Of a stretch of DNA of 64,000 bases, positions 12,285-23,266 are shown piece by piece (the first letter of the stretch is position 1; every line of letters starts with the position of its first letter). Made by a program: the position numbers and the translations under genes. Below the pieces are notes generated by a model, which made no database searches, had not been told where the DNA came from, and worked only from the letters and a program-made list of their open reading frames with translations. Source of the stretch: Berberis thunbergii (Eukaryota > Streptophyta > Magnoliopsida > Ranunculales > Berberidaceae); NCBI GenBank assembly GCA_003290165.1, contig QNQO01000830.1:124001-188000 (forward strand), written 5' to 3'.

Positions 12285-12498
12285 TAATTTAGCAACGGCT
12301 TTTGGCCATTGCACAATATAGCAACGGTTTTAGGCCGTGGCTAATGCACCCACGGTTTAGAGCCGTGGCTAACTATTTTTTTAGCCACGGTTTTAGGCCG
12401 TTGGCCACGCTATCCACGGTTTATAGCCGTGGAAAATAGGCCAACGGCTTAGAGCCGTGGCCACCTCCCCGTAGCTAAACAAGCATTTTGGTGTAGTG
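12285..12498. repeat. Right subterminal repeat array and TIR of the CACTA
   Basis: Repeats of caacggYttWRRgccgtgg lie in both orientations up to ttttggtgtagtg at 12486-12498, the reverse complement of the left terminus. CTA follows as the target-site duplication. Confidence 0.88.
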
Positions 12499-12501
12499 CT
12501 A

Positions 12502-13857
12502 ATGTTTGATAGAATGTCAAACTACTTGAATGTTCAAGTCTAACCTTCATTTCATGATCAATGCGAGGGCCAACTGCGCACTTCCATTACTCTGTTTGAC
12601 GTTTGCTAATCAAAGTCATCAACTTGATGTTGTCAATCAGTGCATATATTGGGAATTCTCTTGCTTCCAATATCCAATTATTAAACGTCTCAGCCATATT
12701 TGACGTCATTTGATCCCAACGTCTACATGGAAATTTTGTCACAGACCAATGCTCAGAATGACTATCCTCAAAATGCTTGTGTGCTTCTGGTGAGATGTTT
12801 TTAATAGTTTTCGTTGCTTTCACGTAATCTGGGGGCAATCGAGCACATGCAGCCTTCCACAATGCATTATTTAAGCTATCTTTTGAGACGAGACTCAAGT
12901 ATGTCCCACGTACATGGTCTAAAACATTTTGCTTTAAATGTCTGAAACAATAAGCATGCAACGAGTTACCAAATACGTCATTCACTGCACATATGATATT
13001 TGGATGTCTGTCTGAAGTAATAATAATATCATATTTTGACTTTAATGCATCCTTGAGGTTTTGGAGAAACCAACTCCAATCATTAAACGTTTCCTCTACT
13101 ACAATTGGCAAAAGCAATTGGATACATTCCATTATCTGCATCGCATGCTTGTGCAACAAGGAGTGTCCCTTTAAACTTTGCCTTCAAGAATGTCCCATCA
13201 ATAAATATAATTGGTCGACATCCACTAAAAAACCCTTCAAGGGAAGCTTGAAATGCAATAAAACATTGATAATACCGATCTTCCTTAATTGTCACGAATG
13301 CCACACTACCAGGATTATTCTCTCGTATCTTTTGACATAAGAAAGGTAGTCGCCTATAAGAGTCTATAGTAGAATCATGAAGGCATTATATAGCCAATTC
13401 CTTCCCACGTCAAGCTTGCTTGTATTGCAAGTTCACACCAAAAGTTCTTGAAGTCTTTGACAATTTTTTTGGGAGCATAGCTTGGAGTCCATCATATTTT
13501 TTCTTCCATAATATTGGAGACTAGTTTTTTTTGAAGCCCTAACTTATAAACAAATTTATCAGCCGCAACGTGCACATGTTGTGGATCAAACTTGTATATA
13601 TTAAATTCTAAAGTGTTCTTTACTTTAGATGCCTTCAACTTCCATGGGCAACCATCCACCCCACATTTCGCCCTTATATATAAAGCATTGTTCTTCTCAA
13701 ACGAGTATTTGAATTTGTGCGCTAATGCATACTTTTCTATCGCAGCCCGTAAATCAGACACTATTGAAAATCTTTGACCAACCTCTTTGATAGCACTTCC
13801 CCATCTACTAGACACCAATGGGTCACTCAGCACCAATAAAATTGGTAGCGAAATCAT
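12502..13857 (-). pseudogene. MULE (MuDR-type) transposase, N-terminal and catalytic parts
   Basis: The minus strand first encodes a MuDR N-terminal DNA-binding domain (13857-13492; GVDGCPWKLKASK and DPQHVH). After frame changes comes the DDE catalytic region (about 13304-12587) with IFIDGTFLKAKFKG (first Asp), IITSDRH (second Asp), a downstream Glu region and the conserved MTSNMAETFNNWI. Transposases of this family cut and paste elements with long terminal inverted repeats. The reading frame is broken at least twice (near 13480 and 13085), and the 3' part was carried away to 3420-3827 by the CACTA insertion. The remnant cannot make a working enzyme. Confidence 0.85.
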
Positions 13858-14171
13858 GTATCACTTGCGATGCATTCGTGGCTAAAATAGTTGAACTGCA
13901 TATATATATGAAAAAAAAAGAATTAATAACTGAAATTAGAAAATTGATCAATATAAAGTTGTTTGGAAAAAAAATTACTAACCCCATTTCTTAAGGATTT
14001 GAATTTTGTACGATAGTCATTTTTGTAAGCTTCAAGTAGAACCAATTGCTCATAGGCGTGTAACAATTGTTAATGGAGAAAAAGACAAGTATTAAAGAAT
14101 TTTTTTTTCAACTCTCATGTAGATTTATATCAAATCTTGATTATTTCATCTCAAATTCCTTGCAGCTCAAA

Positions 14172-14640
14172 CTTTTTTTTTTTAACCTCTAGAAGGGAGG
14201 AGCAGCTATGGGATGCCAAACCTTAATTACCATAGTAAAAAAACTTTTCACACAAAGTTGAGGGTACGTTACGACTTTACCGGAACTAGAATTGCAGAAA
14301 CAATCCTAGGTAAATTCCTAAAGCCAAGCAAGTTTCGAAACAAAATCTCAACTCAAAAGATAAGGTCAGTTTCACAGAATATGCATTTCTCAAGAGAAGA
14401 GGAAGACCTTACTCAAGAGATAAGACCTTATTCCTTGAATAAGGCCTTACTCAACAAAGAAGAGCTTAGAATCACAAAAAACTTCCAAGCAAACAAACCA
14501 AGCTTAGAATCAAAGAAGAACTCAAACTTATTAAACAACACACAAAACCCTACTAATGTGAACTCCACGAACCCAAAATTTCAATCTAAAAAAATCAAAC
14601 TATTTACTTTGCACCTTTTTTTTTAAACTTTTTAATCAAA
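14172..14640 (-). mobile_element. 5'-truncated LINE tail inside the MULE
   Basis: A poly-T run at 14172-14182 is followed by sequence closely related to the 3' end of the LINE at 58795 (shared aacctcYagNRgggagg and gagggtac...acgactttacc). On the minus strand this is a LINE 3' untranslated region ending in a poly-A tail, about 450 bp long. It has no coding sequence left. It inserted into the 5' part of the MULE. Confidence 0.65.
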
Positions 14641-15011
14641 AAAGTAAGTTATGTGGGCAAAAAGTGAAAGTGTGAAAGCACTTTTTAATCATATCTTTTC
14701 AATTAACAGATACCCAAAGAGTGAAAGTGTGGGCCAAAAAAAAAAAAAAACCATACCTCAATTTCTACATAGTTGATCAAACAAAAACATTGGGGATTTC
14801 TTTATCTCACCATACCTCAACGAAAGAGGATCATAAAAAAATATTGAAGGAAGAATAACTACTTGAGATGGAAAAGATGATCATAAACATACCTTAAGAT
14901 TCAAAGAGATCGAAAAATATTGAGGAAATTAGAGATTTCATTTTGGCTGTAGTGTGTTGAAAAGATCGAAGGAAGAAAAAGAAACCTACACAAAAAATAT
15001 TTGTTCGTTAT

Positions 15012-15180
15012 TTAGGTTTTCTAATTTTTTAGGAAGGATAAATATGTCATAGTACTTTTATGGGTTAACCTGGGTTAAAAAAAGTCATTGTTAGTCATAA
15101 AATAAGGCACAAATTGGCTATTACATCAACTACAGTATCTAAATTGTCTATTTTGTGAAAAAGTAGACCCTAAAAGTCAT
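15012..15180 (-). repeat. Right terminal inverted repeat of the MULE
   Basis: Reverse complement of the block at 2702-2875, including aaattgtctattttgtgaaa and cattgttagtcata. Bases up to about 15217 probably also belong to the element. Confidence 0.8.
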
Positions 15181-15234
15181 TGTTCGAACAATTTTTGCAA
15201 TAATGAAAAAATTTCCCTGATGCATATTCCACTT

Positions 15235-15531
15235 TCACCTTTTCATATTTTCCTCCATCAAAACCACTTTAACTAATGCTTGAAGACCAAAAATACTATG
15301 AAAATATCTCACAAATGAGTGAATCTCATATTCTAGGTAAATATTACAAAACTCATCATAAACTTGTTTCATTTCCAAGGAAACACTACTACCATAAATT
15401 TGTGTGAATGCGAACTCGACCAACTTCATATTGAAATGAGACTTTAAAATGGTTTCAATCTCCAAAACTACACGACAAGTATGCCAATACTGGTCAAACA
15501 TCAACTTCATGCTTACAAAAAAATAATTCAA
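15235..15531 (-). pseudogene. hAT transposase fragment (DUF4413-like region)
   Basis: The open frame reads KLMFDQYWHTC, IETILKSHFNMKLVEFAF and IYGSSV. This resembles the segment just before the dimerisation domain in plant hAT (RICESLEEPER-type) transposases, where relatives read KFDKYW...LAIAAVLDPRFKMKLVEF. No BED finger or dimerisation domain is present. The MULE ends immediately to the left, so the fragment is probably what remains of a hAT copy flanking or hit by the MULE. Confidence 0.65.
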
Positions 15532-15738
15532 ACTCTAAACCAAAAATTTGATCCCCTAATCTAAAAAAATTGCATTACCAGTGACGAAAAATTTAAGGAG
15601 TCGGCACACAACATAATCAATCAATCTCAAAAACTACACAAGCACATCCGGTTGATAAAACGATAAAATTAATAACATCACGACCTAATAAAATTCTAGA
15701 TAATTAAGAAGAATTATTTGCATAACTTGACTTACTAA

Positions 15739-17090
15739 GAGCATCTCCAATCATCCCCCATAATAAATTTTCCTTCAACTTCCCCCTAAATTTAGGGGGA
15801 AGTTAATCATCCCTTAAATCTCATATATTAATAAAATAATCTCATAATTTAATTTTTCTAAATTAAAAATAAATAAAAATAAAAACAAAAGTATCTAAAT
15901 AATAGTATAATTAAAATTAATTATTAATACTAATTTAAATAATGATAAATAATTATTTAAAAAGTATTTATAGTATAATTAAAAACAAATTAATACTAAT
16001 TTAAACAAAATTAATTATTAATTCTAATTTAAATAATAATAAAGTTATTAATAGTAATTATTAATACTAATTCAAAATAATAGTATAATTAAAAAAATAA
16101 TTATCTAAATAATGATTAAAAACGTGGAAGATACATTTAAATAATGATAAAAAATTTAATTATTAATACTATTTTTGTAACTCCCAAAATTTTTAATTAG
16201 TCAAATTTAAATTAAGTATAAACTAATAATAGTATAATTAAAAAAAATCTAAATAATAGTATAATTGAAAATAATAATATTATATATTTAAATTGAAATT
16301 AATAATAATATATTTAATAATATAATTGAAACTAATTTATGTAAATGTATTAAGTTGAAATTAATAATAGTATAATTGAAATTAAATTGGTAATGCAGGA
16401 GAATTTCTAGGGTTCCTAATTTGCATTCAAAGTTATTTACTAAATAACTTTGAGAGATCTTTCAATTTAATTAAGAGTATTTTTAGTTTCCTTTTAGGAT
16501 TAGACATTATTATTTTTAGAAATAGACTGCTTGTTATTTTATATTTTATTTTATTTTATTTTTTATTTTAGAAATAGGCAGTTTCTTTTTAGGATTTACT
16601 TTTTTCTTTTAGGTAATACTTCTTTTATCGTTTAGGAAAAGATTATGAACCCAATTTGGGCCAGATTTTTGGCAGATTACTTATTTTATTATGTATTTCG
16701 TTTTAGTAAGATTATTGAAAATTGCCATTATTTTGTTAAAATTCTAATAATGAGTTTTAGCTATACAGCCCGGCTTGTGGGCTAATTTAGAGACAATTTT
16801 TTATTTGCCTAATTTTGAATTGATATTAGAGATATTTCTCTGTGTTTTGGGAGATCATTTTGTATTATTCCTTGTGAATTATCTGTTAGAACTAGCCCGC
16901 GGGATAATCGTTATTCTGCCCGACGTCAATTGGTATAGAAAAGTTGAAGATATATTAAAATAATGATAAAAAAGTTAAAATATGGGATGTGGTTGCAGTG
17001 GTGGAGAAATAGGTAATCTCTAAATTTAACTTTTGATTAAAATGAGAGATGATTCATCCCCCATTTTAACTTTTACCATTAGAGATGCTC
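15739..17090. mobile_element. Non-autonomous PIF/Harbinger-like element
   Basis: The left end gagcatctccaat and right end attagagatgctc are inverted repeats flanked by TAA on both sides (15736-15738 and 17091-17093). A 3-bp TAA/TTA duplication fits the PIF/Harbinger group. The interior is extremely AT-rich at 15830-16380 (repeated motifs aataatagtataatt) and has no credible transposase. At 1.35 kb it is long for a Tourist-type MITE, and it may hold an unrelated insertion at about 16390-16990. Confidence 0.6.
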
Positions 17091-17093
17091 TAA

Positions 17094-18627
17094 AACATAC
17101 AAATCATAGCCAACAACAACCATTCAAAAGCTAAAACATAGGCTTACACTAAAATAATAAATCCAAGCATAAAACATACAACTTCACAAGAGTACACCTC
17201 AAAACTCAAATAATGAAGAAACCAGACTCTACCGCACCACTCCGCTGCCTAAAACACCTCCTCTGCCTACAGCCCAATAAGAATACTCCCACATGGCTTA
17301 TCCATATCCCAGTTAATTGTAATGACATACTTACCGAGAAGGCATTAATTAGTAGTCTCATAAAATGGCTTCAAGCATCTCATGATAACACATGTTATTT
17401 TCCATTCTTCATTCGAAAGATTAAACTGCCATAGGTGTTAGTTACCCTCAGCTATAGCCTGAAGTAAAATCTTTTTGAAAAAAAGTACTCTATATTTTTA
17501 AAATAGAAACCACTGATTGTGCCAATGGAACACATTCCTTGGCTCATTGGTAAATATTGAAGATATTTAACATATGATTCTCCTTGGTTCAATGATAAAC
17601 ATTGAAGATAGTTTTGGTTTGATTCCCAACAGATGTAGAGTTCCAAGGTGTTGGGCAATCAAGTTTCAATTTCTTGTTACTAGCAATGAAAATTGTTGGA
17701 CAACTTCAGTAAACATTTTTTAGTTTGATGAGTTTATAAAGATACTTTACATTTTCTCTTATCTTCTTAATGACCTCATATATAGAACGAGTGTGAAAAA
17801 TGTTCCCCCTTCAACCTATCACATGCCATAGAAATTTCCACTCAAACGTAGCAGTGGTAGATTGTAGAAAAAAAAAATGTTTGCACAATGCATGTGGAAA
17901 ACATGTGTTGCCCTTAGGGAAAGGGCAACTTCAGGGTCTAGGGACTTGATCTACATAATTAGTAGATTGTCCTCTTGAGTGCATATCAGTGCAAATGAAA
18001 GACTCATTATTATTCAGTTACCCCCTTAAATAGATCAAGATTGATCAATCCAAGAGAAACCCTAGAATCACATTTGATTCGCGTGCAAAGTATCAAAGAA
18101 AACACATACACAAAAGACACAAATATTTACATGGTTCTACAAGCTGCCTACTTCACACTCGAGATGCACTATATTGGTGAATAACAATATTACAATCAAT
18201 CTCTCTAACTTTTTGCCTTATCTTGTGTTACCTCTCTTAGCCCTAGAATTGCTAAAAAGAATTTTCACACTATTTTGGAAACTCATACAAACACACATAT
18301 ATAGATCCCCAAACTTTACATGTAAGAAATGCATAAAATCCCACTCAAAATAGAGTCTAGTTGCTAAAAATTTGCAACTCTATCCAGATGTGAGTTCCAA
18401 CCTACCTGAAGAGATCTGGACTGCATATTGACATGATAAACATATTCGGACTCGGACTTGTATTCACCTAATTGAGCATCCGAACTACGACCTGACATGA
18501 GAGCCATGTCTCGACTCGATACCTTGAATTCACCTATTTTGAGTACCTTGAATTGGGAGCCATATTTTCAACACTTGCTACCCCATTTAAAAAAGTGGTT
18601 ATAAGTCAAAGACAACGGGTTTTATAC
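17094..18627. other. Region without a recognisable gene
   Basis: Short open frames only, none with a recognisable motif. I see no RNA gene and no long repeat here. The stretch around 18050-18200 (tttacatggttctacaagc) has the flavour of a retrotransposon LTR but no partner copy was found in the window. Confidence 0.4.
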
Positions 18628-19639
18628 TAAGGCTGGGCAGGTCCTGGTAACCGAGTCGAAAATTAAAAATCGAAAATCGGCCCAAAAATTTTAAGCCCGC
18701 AATTATGAGGCTCAAGACCGAATCGAGTTGACTGGCTAACCGAGGTCCCGGTTAATCGAATTCCGAGCCGGTCTCGGTCCAAAGCGCAAAGTCCAACTGA
18801 ATTTGATAAAGCCAACTAAATATGTTACAAATAGGAATTTGTCGACATATATCACAATGCATATAGTACAAAATTCACATCACTGATGACACACACAGCA
18901 TAACACACATACAAATACAATCACAGACTCCGTTTTCAACTCAAAACAAACTCTGTTTTCAACTCAAAACAGAGTCCGTTTTCAACTTTTCATTACAATC
19001 ACAGAGTCTGTTTTCTGTTTTCAACTCATACAAATACAGTTTTCAACTCATATAAATACAATCACAGATAGAGTCTGTTTTCAACTCAAACCAGAGTCTG
19101 TTTTCAACTCATACAAATACAGTTTTCAACTCATATAAATACAATCACAGAGATAGTCTCTTTTCAACACAGACTTTGTTTTGAGTTTTGAGTTTGTTTT
19201 TTTTTTACTCACCTTCAAACTTAAGGGAGGAGAGGAGTCACACTCACACAGTGAGGAGCCGCACAGAGAGTTGTTGCAACAGCAGTGTTCGCAGTGTTCG
19301 CACAAGAAGTTGAGGAGGAGAGGAGTACCGAGTAGCCGAGGAGGAGAGTAGTTGAGGAGTCGCAATTGCACAGGGAGGAGAGGAATCAAGGAGTCGCAGG
19401 TTGAAAGTGAAAGTAGTTGAGGACGAGAGGGAGAGGAGTAGGGCTTAGTAAATTAACTTCTATTTATTCATACCCAGGCTGACCCGATTACTTGACGAGC
19501 TTCAAAAATGGTAACCAAGGCCCGAACCAGAAATATCGGGGCGGGCCAGGTTTTTAAACCGAAAATTAAAAAATAAATAAAAACTCGATCCGAACCGACC
19601 CGATCGGTCCGGGTTGTCGGTCTGAAATGCCCACCCCTA
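18628..19639. mobile_element. Non-autonomous hAT element with exact 8-bp target duplication
   Basis: The ends taaggctgggc and gcccacccctа-type (reverse taggggtgggc) are imperfect inverted repeats. They are flanked by identical TTTTATAC at 18620-18627 and 19640-19647, the 8-bp duplication typical of hAT transposons. The subterminal parts are rich in ccgagtcg, cggtccgg and aaccgacccgatcgg words in both orientations. The centre (about 18920-19170) is an irregular tandem array of a 20-45-bp unit around gttttcaactcaaaacagag. No transposase is present. Confidence 0.85.
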
Positions 19640-20360
19640 TTTTATACTAACAATGGGTTTTCATTAGTAACTTTCTATTCAATTATGTCTCGAGTTCTAT
19701 TCAAACAAAGGTGTACAATTAGCAATGATATTAGGTTTCCTCGTGAAAATAATTACATTATTGTTTTCGTTTTCATTATTGTTTTCGTTTTTTGTTATGC
19801 AAGGAAATTATTATTATAATTTTATGAAATTCATGCCTGGTTATTTCTTGTAGAGCTTGTAGTCCAATTTCCTGAATTTATACATTCAGCAAAAGATTTA
19901 AACATTGAATCTTGGGTTCGCTTGACATTTAAAATATCAGCTCATATTTTATATCTTGCCTATAATTAAGCCTCTAAAATTCAATTTTAGTGTCCTCCCA
20001 TCTTTCAACTGTCCCCGCTCCAAATTCATGGTATGAGTATTATATTATCCATTCATTTGAGTGAAAACACCCTCAAACACAAGACATTATACAAAATGGG
20101 TAAGTAGCTTAGAGATTTTTTTAAATGAAATATAAAGATTCATGAAAATAAATGGAAATTTGTGATGAACAAAAAAAGAAAAATCTAAAAACAAAAAGTA
20201 AGCAGTTCAGGAAAACAAATTGTCCACAACTAATTAAGGAGATTTTGCTAAATTTAGAAGAAAACAAGTAGCCATGTAGAAAGTGCTTAGAAAGTTGGAC
20301 CACGGTTACTTAAATCTTAGTTTTGAAATTGCCAACACAAAAGTCGCACCAGAACTACCC

Positions 20361-20366
20361 TATAAA
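20361..20366 (+). promoter_or_regulatory. TATA box of the lipid-transfer protein gene
   Basis: TATAAA preceded by ccc and followed by cacc, about 80 bp upstream of the ATG at 20441. The spacing fits a plant core promoter with transcription starting near 20390-20400. There is no second TATA-like word closer to the ATG. Confidence 0.6.
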
Positions 20367-20440
20367 CACCAAAAGCTGTAACCACTCAAACCAGTTTTCT
20401 GATTTCTTCATACGTGACACAGAGAAGGCAGAGAAGGTTC

Positions 20441-22592
20441 ATGGAGTCTACCCAGGTTTTGCTTTCAGCATTTATTTTGCTCTCTTCATGGATTGTGGTT
20501 GGGTTTGCCATTTCACTTGATGATCTCTCCTCCCTGGGAGGAGCAGCAGCAGCATCAGCATCTGCATCAGGTGATTCGTTTCCATGTGTAAAAAAGCTTC
20601 TTCCATGTCAACCTTACTTGGAGGATCCATCATTGCCGCCTTCGTCATGTTGTCTTCCTTTGAAGGAGATGGTTGTTAATGATGCCCAGTGCCTTTGTCA
20701 CATCTTCAACAATCCTAATTTCATGAAAACTCTAAATGTGACCCAAGGTCAAGCTCTCAAGCTTCCCAAGGCTTGTGGTGCCAATGCTGATATAACTCGT
20801 TGCAAAGAAGGTATATAACTAATTTCTTAAATTTTCAACTATGTTTGCAGTTTTGGAATTTTGGATGATCCTGTGGATATTTCGTCCCCCATTCTTTACA
20901 CCATTTGGATGAAAATAATTATTAATTGGGGATCTTTCTTAGTATTTATCATGAAAATAGTTTCTTATCATTTGTTTGAGTAGTAAATGAATTGGGATAG
21001 AGTGTCACAAAAGAAGTTCAGTCTGTTCTCTTTAAATTGTGGTTATTTTTGTATAAAATCAGCTCGATGGCCCAACGTGGTGGTAGAGAGTAAATGATAA
21101 ACCCAAAGCAACCAGTTGGTATCCCTAGTATAACCTAACCTAAAATACATTGATGGATGAGCAGTTGGAGGAGTTTGAATTCTTTGGTTGTTTGTTTTTA
21201 GAATGCAAACTTAATTTTTATTTACTCTTGGGTTTTCTTGAAAATTAGAAACCTGCATTCACTTTTTACGCGGGGAACATTGGCCTACAATTGTGGGATC
21301 TGTTGTAGTCTATTGGAAACTGAATGTATAGACTAAACAATATTGCTATTGGGAAGCCCTGATTCTAGAGGGCGAGGATGATGGGCGTTGTTGGGCCTGC
21401 CCTTGCGCTCTCCCTCGCTCTAAAAATATGTTACCTGATGTTACTACGAGTAAGTCTAGGGAGCGAGGGAGGGTCTCCCACCGCCCACTCTCGCTCCCTA
21501 GAATCAGGGTGTAGTAGCATATTGTGTTCATGGACTCTTAGACTTTTCTAAAAATTCCTTTTATGAAAAGGAATATAAAGAGTTATGTTTTCAAGGTCAA
21601 GTATTTTTGTCATTAATTAAGATGCGAATGACTGATTCTTGACAATTTGTCATATTTCGTGATCACCTAATTGTCTTTTGCATGCAGGTGCTACATCTCC
21701 ATCCAGTACGTTGACAACTCCACCTCCTTCAGCAAACTCCAATAGTGGTGAGTTGAAATAAAAAAATAATTGATTCCACACATTGATTTTCTTCTTATGA
21801 AATAGAAATGATTTGTCATTGCTTTACTGTCAAATTATAAAGTTCGGAAAATATATGTTACCTCAGTAGAAATTAAGCGGTTCTAGAAAATTATTCAAAT
21901 TAGTGATAATTTGCCAATTTTCGTGTTTTTCTGTGGGATATGAGACATTCATTTTAGGATATAATTTCTTGATCGAGCATAAGGTCGCACCTTAGAATAT
22001 ATACATATATATTTTCAATATTTCATGCCACCTACCTAGAAATTTAAGAATTATTTGATTTTTATTTTATCAGGATTATCTTCTCATAGTTCCTATTCCA
22101 GACTTTTTTTTTTTTAACACCAGCAAGTATAGTTTTCAATTTTGTATTCTGATTTAATGGTTGCTAAAATATTATTGCTTTGAGCAACTTGGAAAATTGC
22201 ATTAAAAATTGAATTTATTAGAAGTATTAGATTAGTAATATTATGGATTATCAAATTTCTTTTTATTTAATAGAATGGTTTGATCAAAGATAATGAGATT
22301 TCTTCTTATTTCATTTAAATTTTTATAAGAGAGCATACTATACTTTGAATAAGAAAACCTTAACATAAACTAAATAATCATGTTATAACCTTTGATCGAT
22401 CATTTAGCTCACGATTCACGGTAATAGGCTCTTACTAACTATTATTTAATTTATTTAAGGAAAATGTAGAAAATATTTTGATTTTCATGTGTTCCTACTG
22501 GCTCACCAACAGGTTCAACAAGTGGAGCTTACTACTTTGGAGGATATGTTTTCATTTATCTATTATCATCGCTTCTTTGCTTGTCTCTGTAA
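20441..22592 (+). CDS. GPI-anchored non-specific lipid-transfer protein (LTPG type), 3 exons
   Basis: Exons 20441-20810, 21688-21747 and 22513-22592 have GT-AG borders and all introns are phase 1, giving 169 residues. Domain order: signal peptide (MESTQVLLSAFILLSSWIVVGFA), a short Ala/Ser linker, then the eight-cysteine lipid-transfer fold (C-x7-C, ...SSCC..., CLC, and two later Cys in KACGA and TRCKEG). A Ser/Thr/Pro spacer in exon 2 and a hydrophobic C-terminus (YLLSSLLCLSL) follow, as expected for a GPI-attachment signal. Family members bind lipids at the outer plasma membrane or wall and act in cuticle or suberin deposition. The ATG at 20441 is chosen because the signal peptide begins there. 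Intron 1 holds a 152-bp foldback element. This is the only gene here that looks intact. Confidence 0.9.
21358..21509. mobile_element. Small foldback/MITE inside intron 1 of the LTPG gene
   Basis: The ends cctgattctagagggcgag and ctcgctccctagaatcagg are inverted repeats with one or two differences. A second inner pair (ctccctcgctct / gggagcgagggag) makes the whole 152 bp strongly self-complementary. The words resemble the elements at 2334 and 46543. It is far from both splice sites and should not disturb the coding exons. Confidence 0.65.
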
Positions 22593-22711
22593 GAATATTA
22601 GGGTTATAGAACTTTGAAGTTTATCGTTAATTTAGAGTTAAGTTTGGAAGTGCTTTATTTTATAGTTTATAAATTTTTATATGTGCATGTGTAAACCATG
22701 GGCATTCAACC

Positions 22712-22717
22712 AATAAA
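22712..22717 (+). terminator. Possible polyadenylation signal of the LTPG gene
   Basis: AATAAA 120 bp downstream of the stop codon, preceded by a T-rich stretch. It is the first consensus signal after the gene. Confidence 0.45.
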
Positions 22718-22719
22718 AA

Positions 22720-23216
22720 AAAGAAAAGAGAATGATGTTGTCCAATCAAAAGGGTTTTTTATGTTATCTCATCACCATTCAAAGGTTCAACACTGTCGAA
22801 GTCATCGTTTCCATAGTGTTTCATTCAGAAACAATAATTTATTTAGGAAGTTCGGGATAAAACATGATTACTTTTCTTTAGTTTTTATTAACCCTCATCG
22901 AAACACGATTTACTTGATTGATACAAAATTCGACTATAGACCCAAGATATTTTCTATTTTGTCGAATCATGTGATGTTTAGATTCAACTCTTATCCGGAA
23001 CCAAACTATGTGGAAACTTTTTAGCATTTCTATACTTCATTAATTCTACATAATCATAGGGAATGGTTTGTGAACCATGAGTGAAAAAAATAAAATTCTA
23101 GGAATCATGAAAGGTGCAAAACTTCCTGGGGCTTATCCACACAATCACATTATATTGACAATTACAAAAAAGTTGTTCATACTATGAGTATAGTATGGTG
23201 GCGATCGGGCAGGTAT
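22720..23216. other. Region without a recognisable gene
   Basis: A 108-codon open frame begins at 22698 but it overlaps the likely 3' end of the LTPG transcript and has no recognisable domain. Nothing else is seen. Confidence 0.4.
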
Positions 23217-23266
23217 GCCCCCATAGTCTAGTGGTTAGGACGTCTCTCTTTCAAGGAGATTACGGG
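23217..23266 (+). pseudogene. Plastid-like tRNA-Glu(UUC) fragment
   Basis: gcccccatagtctagtggtt followed by aggacgtctctctttcaaggag matches the acceptor, D and anticodon arms of plastid trnE-UUC, with the anticodon TTC at 23250-23252. After cggg the sequence diverges: the T arm and the 3' acceptor strand are missing, so it cannot fold into a tRNA. It is probably a nuclear copy of plastid DNA. I could not recognise other plastid genes on either side. Confidence 0.7.

Larger units (their letters stand above)
3831..12498 (-). mobile_element. Pack-type CACTA element with captured host gene fragments
   Basis: The termini are CACTACACCAAAA at 3831 and its exact reverse complement ending at 12498. 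They are flanked by the 3-bp duplication CTA (3828-3830 and 12499-12501). Both subterminal zones (3831-4140 and 12285-12498) are packed with short direct and inverted repeats around agcaacgg and gccgtgg, as in the En/Spm superfamily. I see no TNPA or TNP2/TNPD sequence inside, so this copy is non-autonomous. Its 8.67 kb instead hold fragments of several unrelated host genes, with introns, all readable on the minus strand: bZIP, kinesin-5-like, acyl-protein thioesterase, complex I 75-kDa subunit and PPR. The insertion site is inside the MULE transposase. Confidence 0.92.
2690..15215 (-). mobile_element. MuDR-like MULE, interrupted by a CACTA element
   Basis: This is a Mutator-like element defined by two long inverted terminal regions (about 2702-2875 and 15012-15180) and a transposase on the minus strand. 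The body is disrupted by the 8.67-kb CACTA at 3831-12498 and by a LINE tail at about 14172-14640, so the original element was roughly 3.5-4 kb. The extreme right end is probably near 15217 (the strand ends in aatttccc). The left end appears to have lost some 35 bp, and I could not match a 9-bp target duplication. The transposase has stops and frame changes, so the copy is not autonomous today. Confidence 0.8.
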
